Assembly (NCBI RefSeq): GCF_900106805.1
Contig: NZ_FNNP01000008.1
Location: forward strand, 57,256-121,255
Reading direction: 5' to 3'
DNA length: 64,000 nucleotides
From: Ruegeria halocynthiae
GTDB taxonomy: Bacteria > Pseudomonadota > Alphaproteobacteria > Rhodobacterales > Rhodobacteraceae
The position numbers were made by a program, and so were the translations under genes. Below are positions 45,138 through 55,505 of the stretch, piece by piece. The notes beneath the pieces were generated by a model. It was not told the DNA's origin. It saw only the letters and a list, made by a program, of their open reading frames with translations, and searched no databases. How positions within the stretch are numbered: position 1 is the stretch's first letter; the number at the start of each line of letters is the position of its first letter.

Positions 45138-45791
45138 TCAGAGGATTTTCTGACCTGTCTTGGCCCAGTCGGCCAGAAAGATTTCCAGGCCTTTGTCGGT
45201 CAGCGGGTGATCGGCCAGTTTCTTGATCACGCCCGGAGGTGCTGTGATCACGTCAGCACCAATGCGGGCACTGTCGGTTACGTGGTTCACCGTGCGGATC
45301 GAGGCGGCGAGGATTTCGGTTTCAAACCCATAGTTGTCATAGACCTGACGAATATCGGCGATCAGGTCCATGCCATCGAGGTTGATATCGTCCAGACGAC
45401 CGATGAAAGGTGAGATGAAGGTCGCGCCTGCTTTGGCCGCAAGAAGCGCCTGATTTGTCGAGAAGCACAGTGTCACGTTGACCATCTGCCCTTCGTCGGT
45501 CAGTGTCTTGCAGGTTTTTAGGCCGGCCCATGTCAACGGCACTTTGACAGCGATATTCGATGCGATCTTGGCCAGTTTGCGACCTTCGGCGATCATGTCA
45601 TCGGCCTCGGTGGCGACCACCTCGGCGGACACCGGACCTTCGACCAGATCGCAGATCTCTTTGGTCACTTCAAGAATGTCGCGGCCCGATTTCAGGATCA
45701 GCGAGGGGTTGGTGGTTACGCCGTCCACCATGCCCAGATCGTTCAGTTCGGCGATGGCGTCGATCTCGGCAGTGTCTACGAAGAATTTCAT
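45138..45791 (-). CDS. tal: Transaldolase (small, MipB/TalC-type)
   Basis: A 217-residue (alpha/beta)8 enzyme that transfers a dihydroxyacetone unit in the pentose phosphate pathway. The N-terminus [13 protein letters not shown] and the segment [11 protein letters not shown] are diagnostic. The Schiff-base lysine is in [14 protein letters not shown], and further marks are [20 protein letters not shown] and [10 protein letters not shown]. The small size places it with the TalC/F6P-aldolase-like subgroup; fructose-6-phosphate aldolase activity cannot be excluded from sequence alone. It is divergent from priA. Confidence 0.95.
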   Translation of the reverse strand: MKFFVDTAEIDAIAELNDLGMVDGVTTNPSLILKSGRDILEVTKEICDLVEGPVSAEVVATEADDMIAEGRKLAKIASNIAVKVPLTWAGLKTCKTLTDEGQMVNVTLCFSTNQALLAAKAGATFISPFIGRLDDINLDGMDLIADIRQVYDNYGFETEILAASIRTVNHVTDSARIGADVITAPPGVIKKLADHPLTDKGLEIFLADWAKTGQKIL

Positions 45792-45879
45792 GAGGGCAGT
45801 CCTTTGATGGGTTGGCCTTAGTCGCGGATGGCTTTACCTCAAAGAAACCCATGCTGAAACCCCCTGCTAAGGATATGCG

Positions 45880-48075
45880 TTGAGCACTCAGGAGTATTTC
45901 GATCACGGAGAGCTGGTGGCGGTTCTAACCACGCAGCCCTTGGACCGGACGCTGGATTACAAAGCGCCCGAGTGCGGGTGCTTTCTGGGGGCGTATGTCG
46001 AGGTGCCATTAGGCCCACGCAAGGTGCTGGGTGTGGTCTGGGGATCGGGGCAGGGGGGCTTTGATCTTGCCAAGGCGCGCTCGGTGATCCGAGTGCTGGA
46101 AGTCGCGCCAATGCGCGAAGAGATGCGTTTGTTTCTGAGTAAGGTGGCTGACTACACGTTGACCCCGATGCCCGCGATGCTGCGTCTGGCTACGCGCGCT
46201 CCTGGGCTTGGTGATCCGCCGTCGATGCGTAAGATTTACCGGCTGGGGAACGCTCAGCCAGATCGGATGACTGACGCGCGGACCCGTGTGCTGGAAGTTC
46301 TACGGGATTATGGCGGATTGGCGTTCACGCTAAAGGAACTGGCAGAGCAGGCTGGTGTGACATCCTCGGTCGTCAAGGGGCTGGTCAAACAGGGAGCGGT
46401 TCGCGAAGAAGACAGTCCGCGTGATTTGCCCTATCCGCATCTGGATCCGGATCTGCCGGGCAAAGAACTGACCGAAGATCAGGCGGCGGCGGTTGCTCGG
46501 CTACAGGCCGGGCAGCGCACTGGCGACTACGGCACGGCGCTGTTGAAAGGTGTTACCGGCTCGGGCAAGACCGAGGTCTATCTGGAAGCGGTCGCCGAGG
46601 CGCTACGGATGGGACGGCAGGCATTGGTCTTGCTGCCCGAGATTGCGCTGACTGCGGAATTCCTGACAAGGGTCGAAGCCCGGTTCGGTGCCAGCCCCGC
46701 CGAATGGCATTCGGGGGCAACAATGACGGAACGCCGCCGGGTTTGGCGGATGGTCGGGCAGGGCGATGCACAACTGGTTGTCGGTGCCCGGTCAGCTCTG
46801 TTCCTGCCATTCCGTAATCTGGGGTTGGTGGTTGTCGATGAGGAGCACGACACCTCGTACAAGCAAGAAGACGGCGTGCATTACAGCGCGCGGGATATGG
46901 CGGTGTTGCGATCCTCGATCTGCGGAGGGCGGGTGGTGCTGGCCAGCGCGACACCTTCGCTGGAGAGCTGGGCCAATGCCGAGGCAGGGAAATACGAGCG
47001 CATCGACCTGACGGCGCGCTTTGGCGCCGCGGTGTTGCCCGAGATGAAGCCCATCGATATGCGGGCCGAGCAGATGCAGCCAGGGACGTGGATTTCCCCC
47101 TCGCTGCGGCAGGCAGTGCGGCAGCGGATCGAAAAGGGCGAGCAATCGCTGCTGTTCATCAATCGTCGCGGCTATGCACCGGTGACTTTATGCCGGGCCT
47201 GCGGGGAACAGATCGCCTGTGACCACTGTGATGCGCGGATGGTTGAACACCGGTTCCTGAAACGACTGATGTGCCACCAATGCGGTGAGACCAAGCCGAT
47301 GCCTGAAATCTGCCCCTCTTGCGGGGTCGAGGGCAAGTTGGCCCCGGTCGGGCCGGGGATCGAACGGCTGGCGGAAGAGGCCGAGGTGACTTTTCCCGAA
47401 GCAAAGATCGCAATGCTCAGCTCGGACCTGTTCGGTTCAGCCCGGGCATTGAAAGCCAAGATCGAAGAGATTGCACAGGGCGATGCGGATATCATCATTG
47501 GCACTCAGCTGGTGGCGAAAGGGCACAACTTTCCCAAGCTTACGCTGGTTGGTGTGATTGATGCCGACCTCAGTTTGCACGGAGCCGACCTGCGCGCTGC
47601 AGAGCGGACGTTCCAGTTGATGCGGCAGGTTGCTGGACGGGCAGGGCGGTCGGACAAACCCGGGCAGGCGCTGTTGCAGACCTTTCAGCCAGAACATCCC
47701 GTCATTCGGGCGATTCTGTCGGGCGATGAAGAGGGGTTCTGGAAGGCTGAAGCCGCAGGCAGGCAGGCGGCAGGCGTACCGCCTTATGGTCGTATGGCTG
47801 GGATTGTCCTGTCCGGCCCCGAAGTTGGCCCGGTCTTTGACATCGGCAACGCCATGGCCCGCAATGATGCGCCGTTGCGCGACGTCGGTGCGCAGGTTTT
47901 TGGACCGGCCCCTGCACCGATAGCGCGAATACGTGGGCGTCACCGTGTGCGGCTGCTGGTCAAGGCGCCCAAAGGTGCGCCGATACAGGACGCAATCGCC
48001 CGCTGGATTGCCCCACTGAAGCTGAAAGGCGATATCCGCCTAACCGTGGATATCGACCCGCAGAGCTTCTACTGA
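45880..48075 (+). CDS. priA: Primosomal replication restart helicase PriA
   Basis: A 731-residue superfamily 2 helicase that reloads the replisome at stalled forks. It begins with the 3'-end-binding domain (LDRTLDYKAPECGCFLGAYV). Walker A is GVTGSGKTE, the DEEH box is in VVDEEHDTSYKQED, and the zinc-binding cluster has CRACGEQIACDHCDARM, then CHQCGE and CPSCG. Motifs V/VI are in IIIGTQLVAKGHNFP and RQVAGRAGRS. The TTG start at 45880 is supported by AAGGA 7 nt upstream. Confidence 0.97.
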   Translation: MSTQEYFDHGELVAVLTTQPLDRTLDYKAPECGCFLGAYVEVPLGPRKVLGVVWGSGQGGFDLAKARSVIRVLEVAPMREEMRLFLSKVADYTLTPMPAMLRLATRAPGLGDPPSMRKIYRLGNAQPDRMTDARTRVLEVLRDYGGLAFTLKELAEQAGVTSSVVKGLVKQGAVREEDSPRDLPYPHLDPDLPGKELTEDQAAAVARLQAGQRTGDYGTALLKGVTGSGKTEVYLEAVAEALRMGRQALVLLPEIALTAEFLTRVEARFGASPAEWHSGATMTERRRVWRMVGQGDAQLVVGARSALFLPFRNLGLVVVDEEHDTSYKQEDGVHYSARDMAVLRSSICGGRVVLASATPSLESWANAEAGKYERIDLTARFGAAVLPEMKPIDMRAEQMQPGTWISPSLRQAVRQRIEKGEQSLLFINRRGYAPVTLCRACGEQIACDHCDARMVEHRFLKRLMCHQCGETKPMPEICPSCGVEGKLAPVGPGIERLAEEAEVTFPEAKIAMLSSDLFGSARALKAKIEEIAQGDADIIIGTQLVAKGHNFPKLTLVGVIDADLSLHGADLRAAERTFQLMRQVAGRAGRSDKPGQALLQTFQPEHPVIRAILSGDEEGFWKAEAAGRQAAGVPPYGRMAGIVLSGPEVGPVFDIGNAMARNDAPLRDVGAQVFGPAPAPIARIRGRHRVRLLVKAPKGAPIQDAIARWIAPLKLKGDIRLTVDIDPQSFY

Positions 48076-48153
48076 CCCTGCATCAGCGCAGAGCCAATGT
48101 GCGCCAACCGCTTTCCTCTCGCCAAAAGCGACAAACCGGCGTAGATCACCCTC

Positions 48154-49386
48154 ATGCTGAAATCCATGCCTCTGTCAGAGGCGCAGAGTCTTCCGCTCTG
48201 GCGCCGTCCCATGACTCTCCTGTTCGTGATGGCGCTGACCATGCCGATCGCGTTCAACGCGTGGAGTGCTTTGTTGAACAATTTTGTCATCGAGGCAGCG
48301 AATTTTGATGGGGCCGACATTGGCCTGCTGCATACGGTGCGCGAAATTCCGGGGTTTCTGGCCATAGGCGTAATTGCTGTGATCCTGTTTATCCGCGAGC
48401 AGGTTCTGGCCATGATTTCATTGATGATGCTGGGTGTGGCGACCGCAGTGACAGCGTGGTTCCCAAGTCTTGGGGGGCTGCTGTTCGTGACCTTTTTCAG
48501 TTCGATCGGATTTCACTACTACGAAACGGTAAACCAGTCGTTGCAACTGCAATGGTTGCCCAAGGAACGCGCGCCGCAGGTGCTGGGCTGGTTGGTGGCG
48601 ATGGGCTCGGCCGCGACGGCCGTGGTCTATGGGCTGATCGTGCTGACATGGGACCGGTTCGATCTGTCCTATAATTTTGTGTTCATGGCCGCCGGTGGCG
48701 CGACCGCTTTGTTGGCCTTGTTTTGTCTGTTCGCCTATCCTCAATTCGATGCGCCGACACCTCAGACCAAGAAGATCGTGCTGCGCAAACGCTATTGGCT
48801 TTATTACGCGCTGCAATTCATGGCTGGCGCACGGCGGCAGATTTTCATTGTCTTCGCGGGCTTCATGATGGTTGAGAAATTCGGGTTTGAGGTGCACGAA
48901 CTGACCAGCCTCTACCTGATTAACCTGATGATCAATATGGTTGCTGCCCCTATGCTGGGCAAAGCGGTGGCCACGTTTGGTGAACGCCGTACGCTGATTT
49001 TCGAGTATACGGGCCTCGCCATCGTATTTGCGGCCTATGGCGGTATCTATTGGTTCGGTTGGGGTGTTCTGTTGGCGGCGACACTTTATGTGTTTGATCA
49101 TGTTCTGTTCGCTTTGGCGCTGGCGCTAAAGACCTATTTTCAGAAAATCGCCGACCCCGCGGATATTGCGCCCACGGCTGCTGTGGCCTTTACTATCAAC
49201 CATATCGCCGCTGTGTTCCTGCCCGCACTCTTGGGTCTGCTTTGGGTGGTTTCACCTGCCGCCGTATTCGGCCTGGCCGCTGCCATGGCGATGATCTCTC
49301 TGGGTCTTTCGCTTTTGATCCCGCGGCATCCTGAGCCGGGGAACGAAACGATCCTGACTAAATACGCCCCTGCGCCCGCTGAATAG
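48154..49386 (+). CDS. MFS transporter
   Basis: A 410-residue inner-membrane protein with about 12 hydrophobic segments in two halves, joined by a charged loop near residues 200-215 (QFDAPTPQTKKIVLRKR). The first half contains LLHTVREIPGFLAIGVIAVI, a typical MFS helix with the 'TVRE' motif. It carries no motif that fixes a substrate. It follows priA by ~80 bp on the same strand. Confidence 0.85.
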   Translation: MLKSMPLSEAQSLPLWRRPMTLLFVMALTMPIAFNAWSALLNNFVIEAANFDGADIGLLHTVREIPGFLAIGVIAVILFIREQVLAMISLMMLGVATAVTAWFPSLGGLLFVTFFSSIGFHYYETVNQSLQLQWLPKERAPQVLGWLVAMGSAATAVVYGLIVLTWDRFDLSYNFVFMAAGGATALLALFCLFAYPQFDAPTPQTKKIVLRKRYWLYYALQFMAGARRQIFIVFAGFMMVEKFGFEVHELTSLYLINLMINMVAAPMLGKAVATFGERRTLIFEYTGLAIVFAAYGGIYWFGWGVLLAATLYVFDHVLFALALALKTYFQKIADPADIAPTAAVAFTINHIAAVFLPALLGLLWVVSPAAVFGLAAAMAMISLGLSLLIPRHPEPGNETILTKYAPAPAE

Positions 49387-49452
49387 TCGCCAGCGCTTGA
49401 CCTTGGCGCCGCGCGGTCCTACGCGCAGAGGCGACTTAGACAGGAGGTCCCA

Positions 49453-50325
49453 ATGCCCACTTTCACCGCGCTGACCACTCTGCCCGGCAAAACTGCAGCC
49501 GATGGTCTTGGCGAGGCGATGGAGCGCCTTTACCCAGAACCCACCGGCGTTGGTGTGTTCGAGGTCGAGGATGGTTCGGGCCTGTGGGAGGTCGGAGGCT
49601 ATTTCACCGAAGCCCCGGATGAGACCGCCCTTGCCGTTCTGGCCGCTGCATTCGAAGCTAAGCCCTTTGTGGTTTCAGAATTGCCTGAAACCGATTGGGT
49701 CGCGCATGTGCGCCGTGAACTGGCCCCGGTCGAAGCGGGCCGTTTCTTTGTCTATGGCAGTCATGACGTTGGTAAGCTGCCCGAAGGGCGCATTCCGCTT
49801 CTGATCGAGGCCGCGATGGCTTTTGGTACTGGCCATCATGGAACTACCCTGGGCTGCCTCAAGGCTTTGGATCACCTTCTGGATGAAGGTTTCACCGCCT
49901 CCAAGATCGCCGATATCGGGTGTGGTACTGCCGTTCTGGCCATGGCCGCCGCGCGGGTCTGGGAGGGTGATATTATCGCCAGCGACATAGATGAGGTCGC
50001 TGTTGACGTGGCCGAGGCCAACCTGAAAGCAAACGGTATGGCGGATGCGGTTCACTGTGTCGAAGCTGCAGGATTCGACCATCCGGACCTGAAGGAACAT
50101 GCGCCTTACGACCTGATATTTGCCAATATTCTCAAAGGGCCGCTTGTTGCTCTGTCGCCCGAGATATCCGCGAATCTGCGCGCGGGAGGGCAGGCGATCT
50201 TGTCGGGAATCCTTAATGAGCAGGCTAATGATGTGGTATCTGTTTATCTCCAAAATGGCTTTAATCTTGCCCGTAGAGATGAGATTGGTGAATGGACGAC
50301 GCTAATCTTAAGCAATCACGGCTGA
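49453..50325 (+). CDS. prmA: Ribosomal protein L11 methyltransferase
   Basis: A 290-residue SAM enzyme that trimethylates L11. A ~115-residue substrate-binding N-terminus precedes AMAFGTGHHGTTLGCL, the SAM motif IADIGCGTAVLAMAAA, the acidic loop IIASDIDEVAVDVAEANL and YDLIFANILKGPLVALSPEI, which corresponds to the NPPY-like motif IV. The start has AGGAGG 6 nt upstream. Confidence 0.95.
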   Translation: MPTFTALTTLPGKTAADGLGEAMERLYPEPTGVGVFEVEDGSGLWEVGGYFTEAPDETALAVLAAAFEAKPFVVSELPETDWVAHVRRELAPVEAGRFFVYGSHDVGKLPEGRIPLLIEAAMAFGTGHHGTTLGCLKALDHLLDEGFTASKIADIGCGTAVLAMAAARVWEGDIIASDIDEVAVDVAEANLKANGMADAVHCVEAAGFDHPDLKEHAPYDLIFANILKGPLVALSPEISANLRAGGQAILSGILNEQANDVVSVYLQNGFNLARRDEIGEWTTLILSNHG

Positions 50326-50431
50326 ATTTAGGCCATTTGCGGGAGATTTGTGGATTTTCGCCACGTTTTTGTCGCATTCTCTAATTACCGTCACTGAATG
50401 CAATCCGGGGGGGCGGTTTTCGGAGGCTGCC

Positions 50432-50776
50432 ATGACAGGAAAACAACTTGAATTCGATCAGCGCGTCACGCGTCTGAACAAAAAGCATCACAAACTCAAC
50501 CGGGGCTATCGTGCTACGATGCGGTCGGATGGGTTGGTAGTGATGAAACCGCAGCGGGTTCGATCGGCGATTCCTGCAAAGGTATTGCTGCTCTGTCTGG
50601 TAGGGTTCTTTGCATTCAAGGGGTTCTTGCTATCCCATCTTGGCCCCTCTGCTTACGACACACGTGTCGAAAGCCTCAATCAGGGGACTTCGGTCGAAAA
50701 AGCTGGCGCCTGGATCATGCAGGCCGATCCGGTGACCGTATTACTGTCGACACAGTTGAACAAGGTTCTGTTCTAA
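50432..50776 (+). CDS. Small membrane-anchored protein, unknown
   Basis: A 114-residue protein from ATG at 50432, with CGGAGG 6 nt upstream; a longer frame from 50348 lacks a ribosome site. The first ~50 residues are basic and cytoplasmic (RLNKKHHKLNRGYRATMR). One membrane helix follows (VLLLCLVGFFAFKGFLL), then a ~45-residue periplasmic tail. No family recognised. It ends just before a strong bidirectional terminator. Confidence 0.8.
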   Translation: MTGKQLEFDQRVTRLNKKHHKLNRGYRATMRSDGLVVMKPQRVRSAIPAKVLLLCLVGFFAFKGFLLSHLGPSAYDTRVESLNQGTSVEKAGAWIMQADPVTVLLSTQLNKVLF

Positions 50777-50807
50777 CAAGGCACTTTGCATCCTTCTGAG
50801 AAGAAAA

Positions 50808-50839
50808 AAACACCGCGTGCCTTGTGGCAAGCGGTGTTT
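50808..50839. terminator. Bidirectional intrinsic terminator
   Basis: AAACACCGC (50808-50816) pairs with GCGGTGTTT (50831-50839), with an inner TGCC/GGCA pair. An A-tract lies before and T's lie after, so it can stop both the membrane-protein transcript and the convergent DUF1127 gene. Confidence 0.9.
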
Positions 50840-50892
50840 CTGTTTGCCCCGCAGGGAGGAGGGCGGGGCGTATGAGTGATGTACCGCTATCT

Positions 50893-51105
50893 TTAGCGGC
50901 GGCCTTCGGCGACAAAGTCAATGTCGCCACGGCACAGACCGATATCGTCCAGTTCGCGGTCGGTCAGACCGCTCAGCGCGTTGCGGGTTGCGCGGGCGTC
51001 ATTCCATTCGACAACGGCGTTTACGACCGATGCAAAAATTGCGCCGATACGGCCGACGAGGCCGAATGAGCCAGTGGTGGTGCGGGTGGTGTCCAGTGCA
51101 GCCAT
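50893..51105 (-). CDS. DUF1127 (YjiS-like) protein
   Basis: A 70-residue protein from ATG at 51103-51105 (AGGAAACAGGAT upstream). The C-terminal ~35 residues carry the DUF1127 pattern: WNDARATRNALSGLTDRELD followed by DIGLCRGDIDFVA. Such small arginine-rich proteins in Rhodobacterales and Rhizobiales have been linked to RNA turnover and phosphate or stress responses. Which role this one has is not visible. Confidence 0.88.
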   Translation of the reverse strand: MAALDTTRTTTGSFGLVGRIGAIFASVVNAVVEWNDARATRNALSGLTDRELDDIGLCRGDIDFVAEGRR

Positions 51106-51438
51106 ATCCTGTTTCCTTCTGGTTTGTGTTAAACTCTGATCTTGCGATCTGAGCGGCATTTAGTGATGTGTTTTGCTCCGCGCAAGCGCAGAAATTGCAT
51201 GTGTCCTATGCATTTTTTGCAAGGCTCAAAATCACTGAAAACCCCTTAAATCATTGATTAAATTCTGCTTAGAAAAGCGTCGAAAACGTACCTGATACTG
51301 TCGCAAACAGACCGGAGTAACACGAGTGCGACACAGGTGTCGGTTTTAGACTTCAAACCGATTTCCATGGATAATGTTCACGCTTCGTGCTAGTCGAGGA
51401 AAAAAGATTACACAAACCAGAGCAGGCCGAGACAAATT
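51106..51438. other. 333-bp divergent intergenic region
   Basis: It separates the minus-strand DUF1127 gene from ruvC. It is AT-richer than the flanks and must hold promoters for both directions. I see no ORF, RNA gene or clear operator in it. Confidence 0.5.
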
Positions 51439-51936
51439 ATGCGAATTCTGGGCATTGATCCGGGGCTTAGGACTCTGGGATGGGGCGTCATCGAATCGCA
51501 TGGCAGCCGCCTGAGCCACGTTGCCAACGGATTGTGCAAATCGGACGGAGACGATCTGGGTGAGCGACTGCTATCGCTCCACAATCAGATCGTCGAAGTC
51601 ATTGCTGAGCACAATCCAGATCAAGCAGCCATTGAACAGACCTTCGTCAACAAAGACGGGGCGGGCACACTTAAGCTGGGTCAGGCGCGCGGCGTTGCGC
51701 TGTTAACGCTGGCACAGGCGGGCTTGCCGGTGGGGGAATATGCTCCCAACCGGGTGAAGAAAACCGTGGTGGGCGTCGGGCATGCCGAAAAAGAGCAGGT
51801 TCTGCATATGGTAAAGCTGCAGCTACCGGGCTGTTCTCCCAAGGGGGCGGACGCCGCGGATGCTTTGGCGATTGCAATTTGCCATTCCTACTATGGGGCC
51901 GCACCGCAGGCACGGATGAAAGAGGTACGCATATGA
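51439..51936 (+). CDS. ruvC: Holliday junction resolvase RuvC
   Basis: A 165-residue dimeric nuclease that cuts Holliday junctions. The four acidic catalytic residues are visible: Asp7 (LGIDPGL), Glu66 (AIEQTFV), Asp138 and Asp141 ([15 protein letters not shown]). Length and order fit the family. Its stop overlaps ruvA by 4 bp (ATGA). Confidence 0.97.
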   Translation: MRILGIDPGLRTLGWGVIESHGSRLSHVANGLCKSDGDDLGERLLSLHNQIVEVIAEHNPDQAAIEQTFVNKDGAGTLKLGQARGVALLTLAQAGLPVGEYAPNRVKKTVVGVGHAEKEQVLHMVKLQLPGCSPKGADAADALAIAICHSYYGAAPQARMKEVRI

Positions 51937-52610
51937 TTGGCAAACTCACCGGACGTCTGGATTACCGCGCGGCGGATCACGTGCTGATTGATGTGCGCGG
52001 GGTCGGCTATATCGTCTATTGCTCGGACCGGACCATGGCGGCCCTGCCAGGGGTAGGTGAGGCAATGTCAATCTACACGGACATGGTCGTACGCGAAGAT
52101 CTGATGCAGTTGTACGGTTTCCTGTCGCTGGTGGAAAAGGAATGGCATCGGCTTTTGTGCTCGGTGCAAGGCGTCGGGGCGAAAGTGTCGCTGGCGATCC
52201 TCAGCGCGCTGGGGCCGGATGGGGTTAGCCGGGCGATCGCCTTGGGCGACTGGGGTGCGGTCAAGGCCGCAAAAGGCGTGGGGCCAAAGACCGCGCAAAG
52301 GATCGTACTTGATCTGAAGGACAAAGCCCCCGGCGTTATGGCCATGGGTGGCACCGTGACCGAAGCGTTGGATGGTCCAGCGCTTGAAGTGGTCGAGCCG
52401 GGTGAACCCGCGTCTGTGCCGAAGAGTGTGGCCAGACAGGTATCGGGAACTGCGGCGGCCTCGGCTGGGGCATTGTCGGCGTTGGCCAATCTGGGCTACG
52501 GCCCGTCGGAAGCGGCCTCAGCCGTGGCCGAAGCAGCGGCTAACCTGCCTGATGCGGGCGAGGCCGATCTGATCCGTGCTGCGCTGAAACTGCTGGCTCC
52601 GAAAGGGTAA
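51933..52610 (+). CDS. ruvA: Holliday junction branch migration protein RuvA
   Basis: A 225-residue protein that tetramerises on the junction and loads RuvB. I use ATG at 51933 ([20 protein letters not shown]), the normal RuvA start. The OB-fold, the helix-hairpin-helix ([17 protein letters not shown] and [19 protein letters not shown]) and a C-terminal three-helix domain ([20 protein letters not shown]) that binds RuvB are all present. It ends 4 bp before ruvB. Confidence 0.97.
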   Translation: MIGKLTGRLDYRAADHVLIDVRGVGYIVYCSDRTMAALPGVGEAMSIYTDMVVREDLMQLYGFLSLVEKEWHRLLCSVQGVGAKVSLAILSALGPDGVSRAIALGDWGAVKAAKGVGPKTAQRIVLDLKDKAPGVMAMGGTVTEALDGPALEVVEPGEPASVPKSVARQVSGTAAASAGALSALANLGYGPSEAASAVAEAAANLPDAGEADLIRAALKLLAPKG

Positions 52611-52614
52611 CTGA

Positions 52615-53634
52615 ATGGTAGATGCTGATCCGGCCCTGCGCCCCGAGCCGATGCCCGAAGACAATGACCGTGCATTGCGCCCGCAAGGCCTCGATGAATT
52701 TATTGGCCAAGCCGAAGCGCGCGCCAACCTTCGCATTTTCATCCAGTCTGCCCGACAGCGAGGCGAGGCGATGGATCATACCTTGTTCCATGGCCCCCCA
52801 GGATTGGGGAAAACAACACTGGCCCAAATCATAGCGCGCGAATTGGGCGTGAATTTCCGCATGACTTCTGGGCCGGTTCTGGCCAAGGCGGGTGATCTTG
52901 CGGCGATCCTGACCAATCTGGAAGCGCGGGATGTGTTGTTCATAGACGAGATTCACCGACTGAATCCGGCTGTGGAAGAGGTACTTTATCCCGCGATGGA
53001 GGATTTCGAGCTGGATCTGGTGATCGGCGAAGGCCCCGCGGCACGGACGGTTCGGATCGAATTGCAGCCCTTTACACTGGTAGGGGCGACGACGCGAATG
53101 GGGCTTCTGACAACTCCGCTGCGTGACCGTTTCGGGATCCCGACGCGGTTGCAGTTCTACACTGTTGATGAGTTGCATGAGATCGTTACCCGAAATGCTC
53201 GCAAACTGGGTGCGCCCGCTGACGATGAAGGTGCGCGCGAGATTGCGCGGCGGTCTCGCGGAACGCCTCGGATCGCGGGGCGGTTGCTGCGGCGCGTGGT
53301 GGACTTTGCCATTGTCGAAGGCGATGGGCGGATCACACGCGATCTGGCGGATGGTGCATTGACCCGGCTGGGGGTGGATCATCTGGGGCTGGATGGGGCC
53401 GACCGTCGGTACCTAAAGCTGATCGCCGAAAACTATGCCGGTGGACCGGTGGGGATCGAGACACTTTCGGCAGCCTTGTCCGAGAGTCGGGATTCCTTGG
53501 AAGAGGTGATCGAACCCTATCTGTTGCAGCAGGGTTTAATCCAGCGCACGCCGCGCGGTCGGATGCTGGCACAGAAGGCATGGACCCATTTGGGAATGGC
53601 TGCGCCTAAGGGGCGGAGTGATCTGTTTGGTTGA
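52615..53634 (+). CDS. ruvB: Holliday junction helicase RuvB
   Basis: A 339-residue AAA+ motor. It has Walker [10 protein letters not shown], Walker [11 protein letters not shown], sensor 1 [19 protein letters not shown], and a C-terminal winged helix ([20 protein letters not shown]). It completes a compact ruvC-ruvA-ruvB operon. Confidence 0.98.
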   Translation: MVDADPALRPEPMPEDNDRALRPQGLDEFIGQAEARANLRIFIQSARQRGEAMDHTLFHGPPGLGKTTLAQIIARELGVNFRMTSGPVLAKAGDLAAILTNLEARDVLFIDEIHRLNPAVEEVLYPAMEDFELDLVIGEGPAARTVRIELQPFTLVGATTRMGLLTTPLRDRFGIPTRLQFYTVDELHEIVTRNARKLGAPADDEGAREIARRSRGTPRIAGRLLRRVVDFAIVEGDGRITRDLADGALTRLGVDHLGLDGADRRYLKLIAENYAGGPVGIETLSAALSESRDSLEEVIEPYLLQQGLIQRTPRGRMLAQKAWTHLGMAAPKGRSDLFG

Positions 53635-53697
53635 AGCCGCGCGCCAGAAATTCTAAGCCTTCGGCGAGAGTATTTTCGGAAAGATGAAGGGCCAAGT

Positions 53698-54321
53698 GTG
53701 ACTCCGCAAGAGATCGAAGTACTGTTCACCCGCGAAAGCGGAGAGTTTTTGTTTGCGCGTTGGGGAAGACCCATTGTGCCGATCGTGTTTGGTGTCGAGG
53801 ATGAAACACTGGCCACTGTCAAAGGTGCGTTCGAGGCGGTCGTAACGCTCGCAGGGCACAAGATGGCCGAGACGGATCCGGAATTGGGCGCCAATTGCAT
53901 GGTGTTCTTTTTTCGCGACTGGCAGGAACTGCTTGAGGTTCCTGATTTGGATCGCCTGGTCCCGGACCTCGCGCCTTTGGTAAAGCGCCTGATTGCGGCC
54001 AAAGCCAATCAGTACCGGATCTTTCGGTTCGAAGAAGATGGCGCTATTCGCGCGGCATTTGTGTTTCTGTGTATGGATAAGGACCTTTCAGAAATTCCGG
54101 CTGAAACTCTGGCGCTCAGCCAGGTGGTGCAGACCATGCTTCTGTGGTCGGATACAGCATTCCGAACTGCGTCGCCTCTGGCGATTGCGGGTGACGCCAC
54201 GATCTTGCGGCCCGATATTGCCGCGCTGATCCGTGCCGCCTACGATCCGGTCCTGCCGGGTGCCGCGCAGGACAGCTCTCATGCGTTGCGCCTGTTTGCC
54301 AGATTGGAGCCACCGCAATGA
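53698..54321 (+). CDS. Conserved hypothetical protein before ybgC
   Basis: A 207-residue cytoplasmic protein from GTG at 53698 (GAAGGG 6 nt upstream). It is rich in Phe/Leu and acidic residues, with ELGANCMVFFFRDWQELLEV and AAFVFLCMDKDLSEIP as characteristic segments. No catalytic motif is recognised. It sits between ruvB and the Tol-Pal cluster and overlaps ybgC by 4 bp, so the two are translationally coupled. Its function may relate to envelope or thioester metabolism, but this is only context. Confidence 0.85.
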   Translation: MTPQEIEVLFTRESGEFLFARWGRPIVPIVFGVEDETLATVKGAFEAVVTLAGHKMAETDPELGANCMVFFFRDWQELLEVPDLDRLVPDLAPLVKRLIAAKANQYRIFRFEEDGAIRAAFVFLCMDKDLSEIPAETLALSQVVQTMLLWSDTAFRTASPLAIAGDATILRPDIAALIRAAYDPVLPGAAQDSSHALRLFARLEPPQ

Positions 54322-54701
54322 AACACCACTACCCGGTTCGCGTGTATTACGAAGACACCGACATGGGCGGGGTGGTCTATCATGCGAACTATTTGAAATT
54401 CATAGAACGCGCCCGGTCCGATTGGGTGCGCAAGCTGGGTAATGATCAGAACGCGATGCGAGATGCGGGCATCGTCTGGGTGGTTCGGCGGATCGAGGCG
54501 GATTATCTGGCTGCGGCACGGTTCGAAGATGAGTTGGTGGTAGAAACCGAGATGGTCTCGCTTTCGGGTGCACGGCTAACCATGTCGCAATTGGTCAGAC
54601 GTGGTGAAACCGAGATATTCCGCGCCGTAGTGACGGCGGTTTGCATGAACGCACAGGGCAAACCGGTGCGCCTTCCGGCAGAGATTCGCGCATTGATGTA
54701 A
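54318..54701 (+). CDS. ybgC: Tol-Pal system-associated acyl-CoA thioesterase YbgC
   Basis: A 127-residue hotdog-fold thioesterase. The catalytic motif is in YYEDTDMGGVVYHANYLKFI, with the Asp and His-Ala-Asn typical of the 4-hydroxybenzoyl-CoA thioesterase group. Then ERARSDWVRKLG follows as in YbgC. It is the usual first gene of the tol cluster. Confidence 0.95.
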   Translation: MKHHYPVRVYYEDTDMGGVVYHANYLKFIERARSDWVRKLGNDQNAMRDAGIVWVVRRIEADYLAAARFEDELVVETEMVSLSGARLTMSQLVRRGETEIFRAVVTAVCMNAQGKPVRLPAEIRALM

Positions 54702-54807
54702 CATTTTCACCCTCTGGGGTGGTTCTGTTGGCTTTTCATATCCATCTGCGTTAGCGTTTGGCAAAACAAGGCCAAACGGCCATCAGGCAAAACTAAAGAG
54801 CAGGTTC

Positions 54808-55503
54808 ATGGAAGCTGAAACGCTGGCGCTGGCGCAGGAGATCGACTTCTCCATGTGGGGGCTGTTTGCCCGTGCAACATTTATCGTCAAGGTGGTGATG
54901 CTGATCCTTGTGGTCGCATCAATCTGGTCTTGGGCGATCATCATTCAAAAACTGATCAACTACCGCGCGGCGCGACGCGAGGCGCAGGTATTTGATGAAT
55001 CCTTCTGGTCGGGCAACCCTCTGGACGAGCTGTTCGAAAAGATCGGAACGCAGCCGGATGGCAGTTCTGAGAAGATTTTTGCGGCCGGGATGATCGAATG
55101 GCGTCGCTCACACCGAACGGATGGTGGTTTGATTGCCGGGGCGACAGCCCGGATCGATCGTTCAATGGATGTAGCGATCGCGAAAGAGGCGGAAGGGCTG
55201 CAAAAAGGACTGTCCATTTTGGCCACTGTTGGTTCGACGGCACCGTTCATTGGTCTGTTCGGCACCGTCTGGGGCATCATGAATGCCTTTATTGAGATTG
55301 CGGAACAGCAAAACACCAACCTTGCCGTTGTGGCCCCAGGGATTGCCGAGGCTTTGCTCGCAACGGGTCTGGGCCTGCTGGCTGCGATCCCGGCGGTGAT
55401 TTTCTACAATAAACTCAGCGCGGACAGCGACCGGATCGTTGGCGGCTACGAGGCCTTCGCCGATGAGTTCGCCACCATCCTCTCGCGTCAGCTGGACAGC
55501 TGA
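54808..55503 (+). CDS. tolQ: Tol-Pal system protein TolQ
   Basis: A 231-residue inner-membrane proton-channel protein of the MotA/TolQ/ExbB family. It has three membrane helices: ~20-40 (FIVKVVMLILVVASIWSWAI), ~135-155 (LSILATVGSTAPFIGLFGTV) and ~170-190 (APGIAEALLATGLGLLAAIP). With TolR it converts proton flow into force on TolA during outer-membrane constriction. Confidence 0.97.
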   Translation: MEAETLALAQEIDFSMWGLFARATFIVKVVMLILVVASIWSWAIIIQKLINYRAARREAQVFDESFWSGNPLDELFEKIGTQPDGSSEKIFAAGMIEWRRSHRTDGGLIAGATARIDRSMDVAIAKEAEGLQKGLSILATVGSTAPFIGLFGTVWGIMNAFIEIAEQQNTNLAVVAPGIAEALLATGLGLLAAIPAVIFYNKLSADSDRIVGGYEAFADEFATILSRQLDS

Positions 55504-55505
55504 CG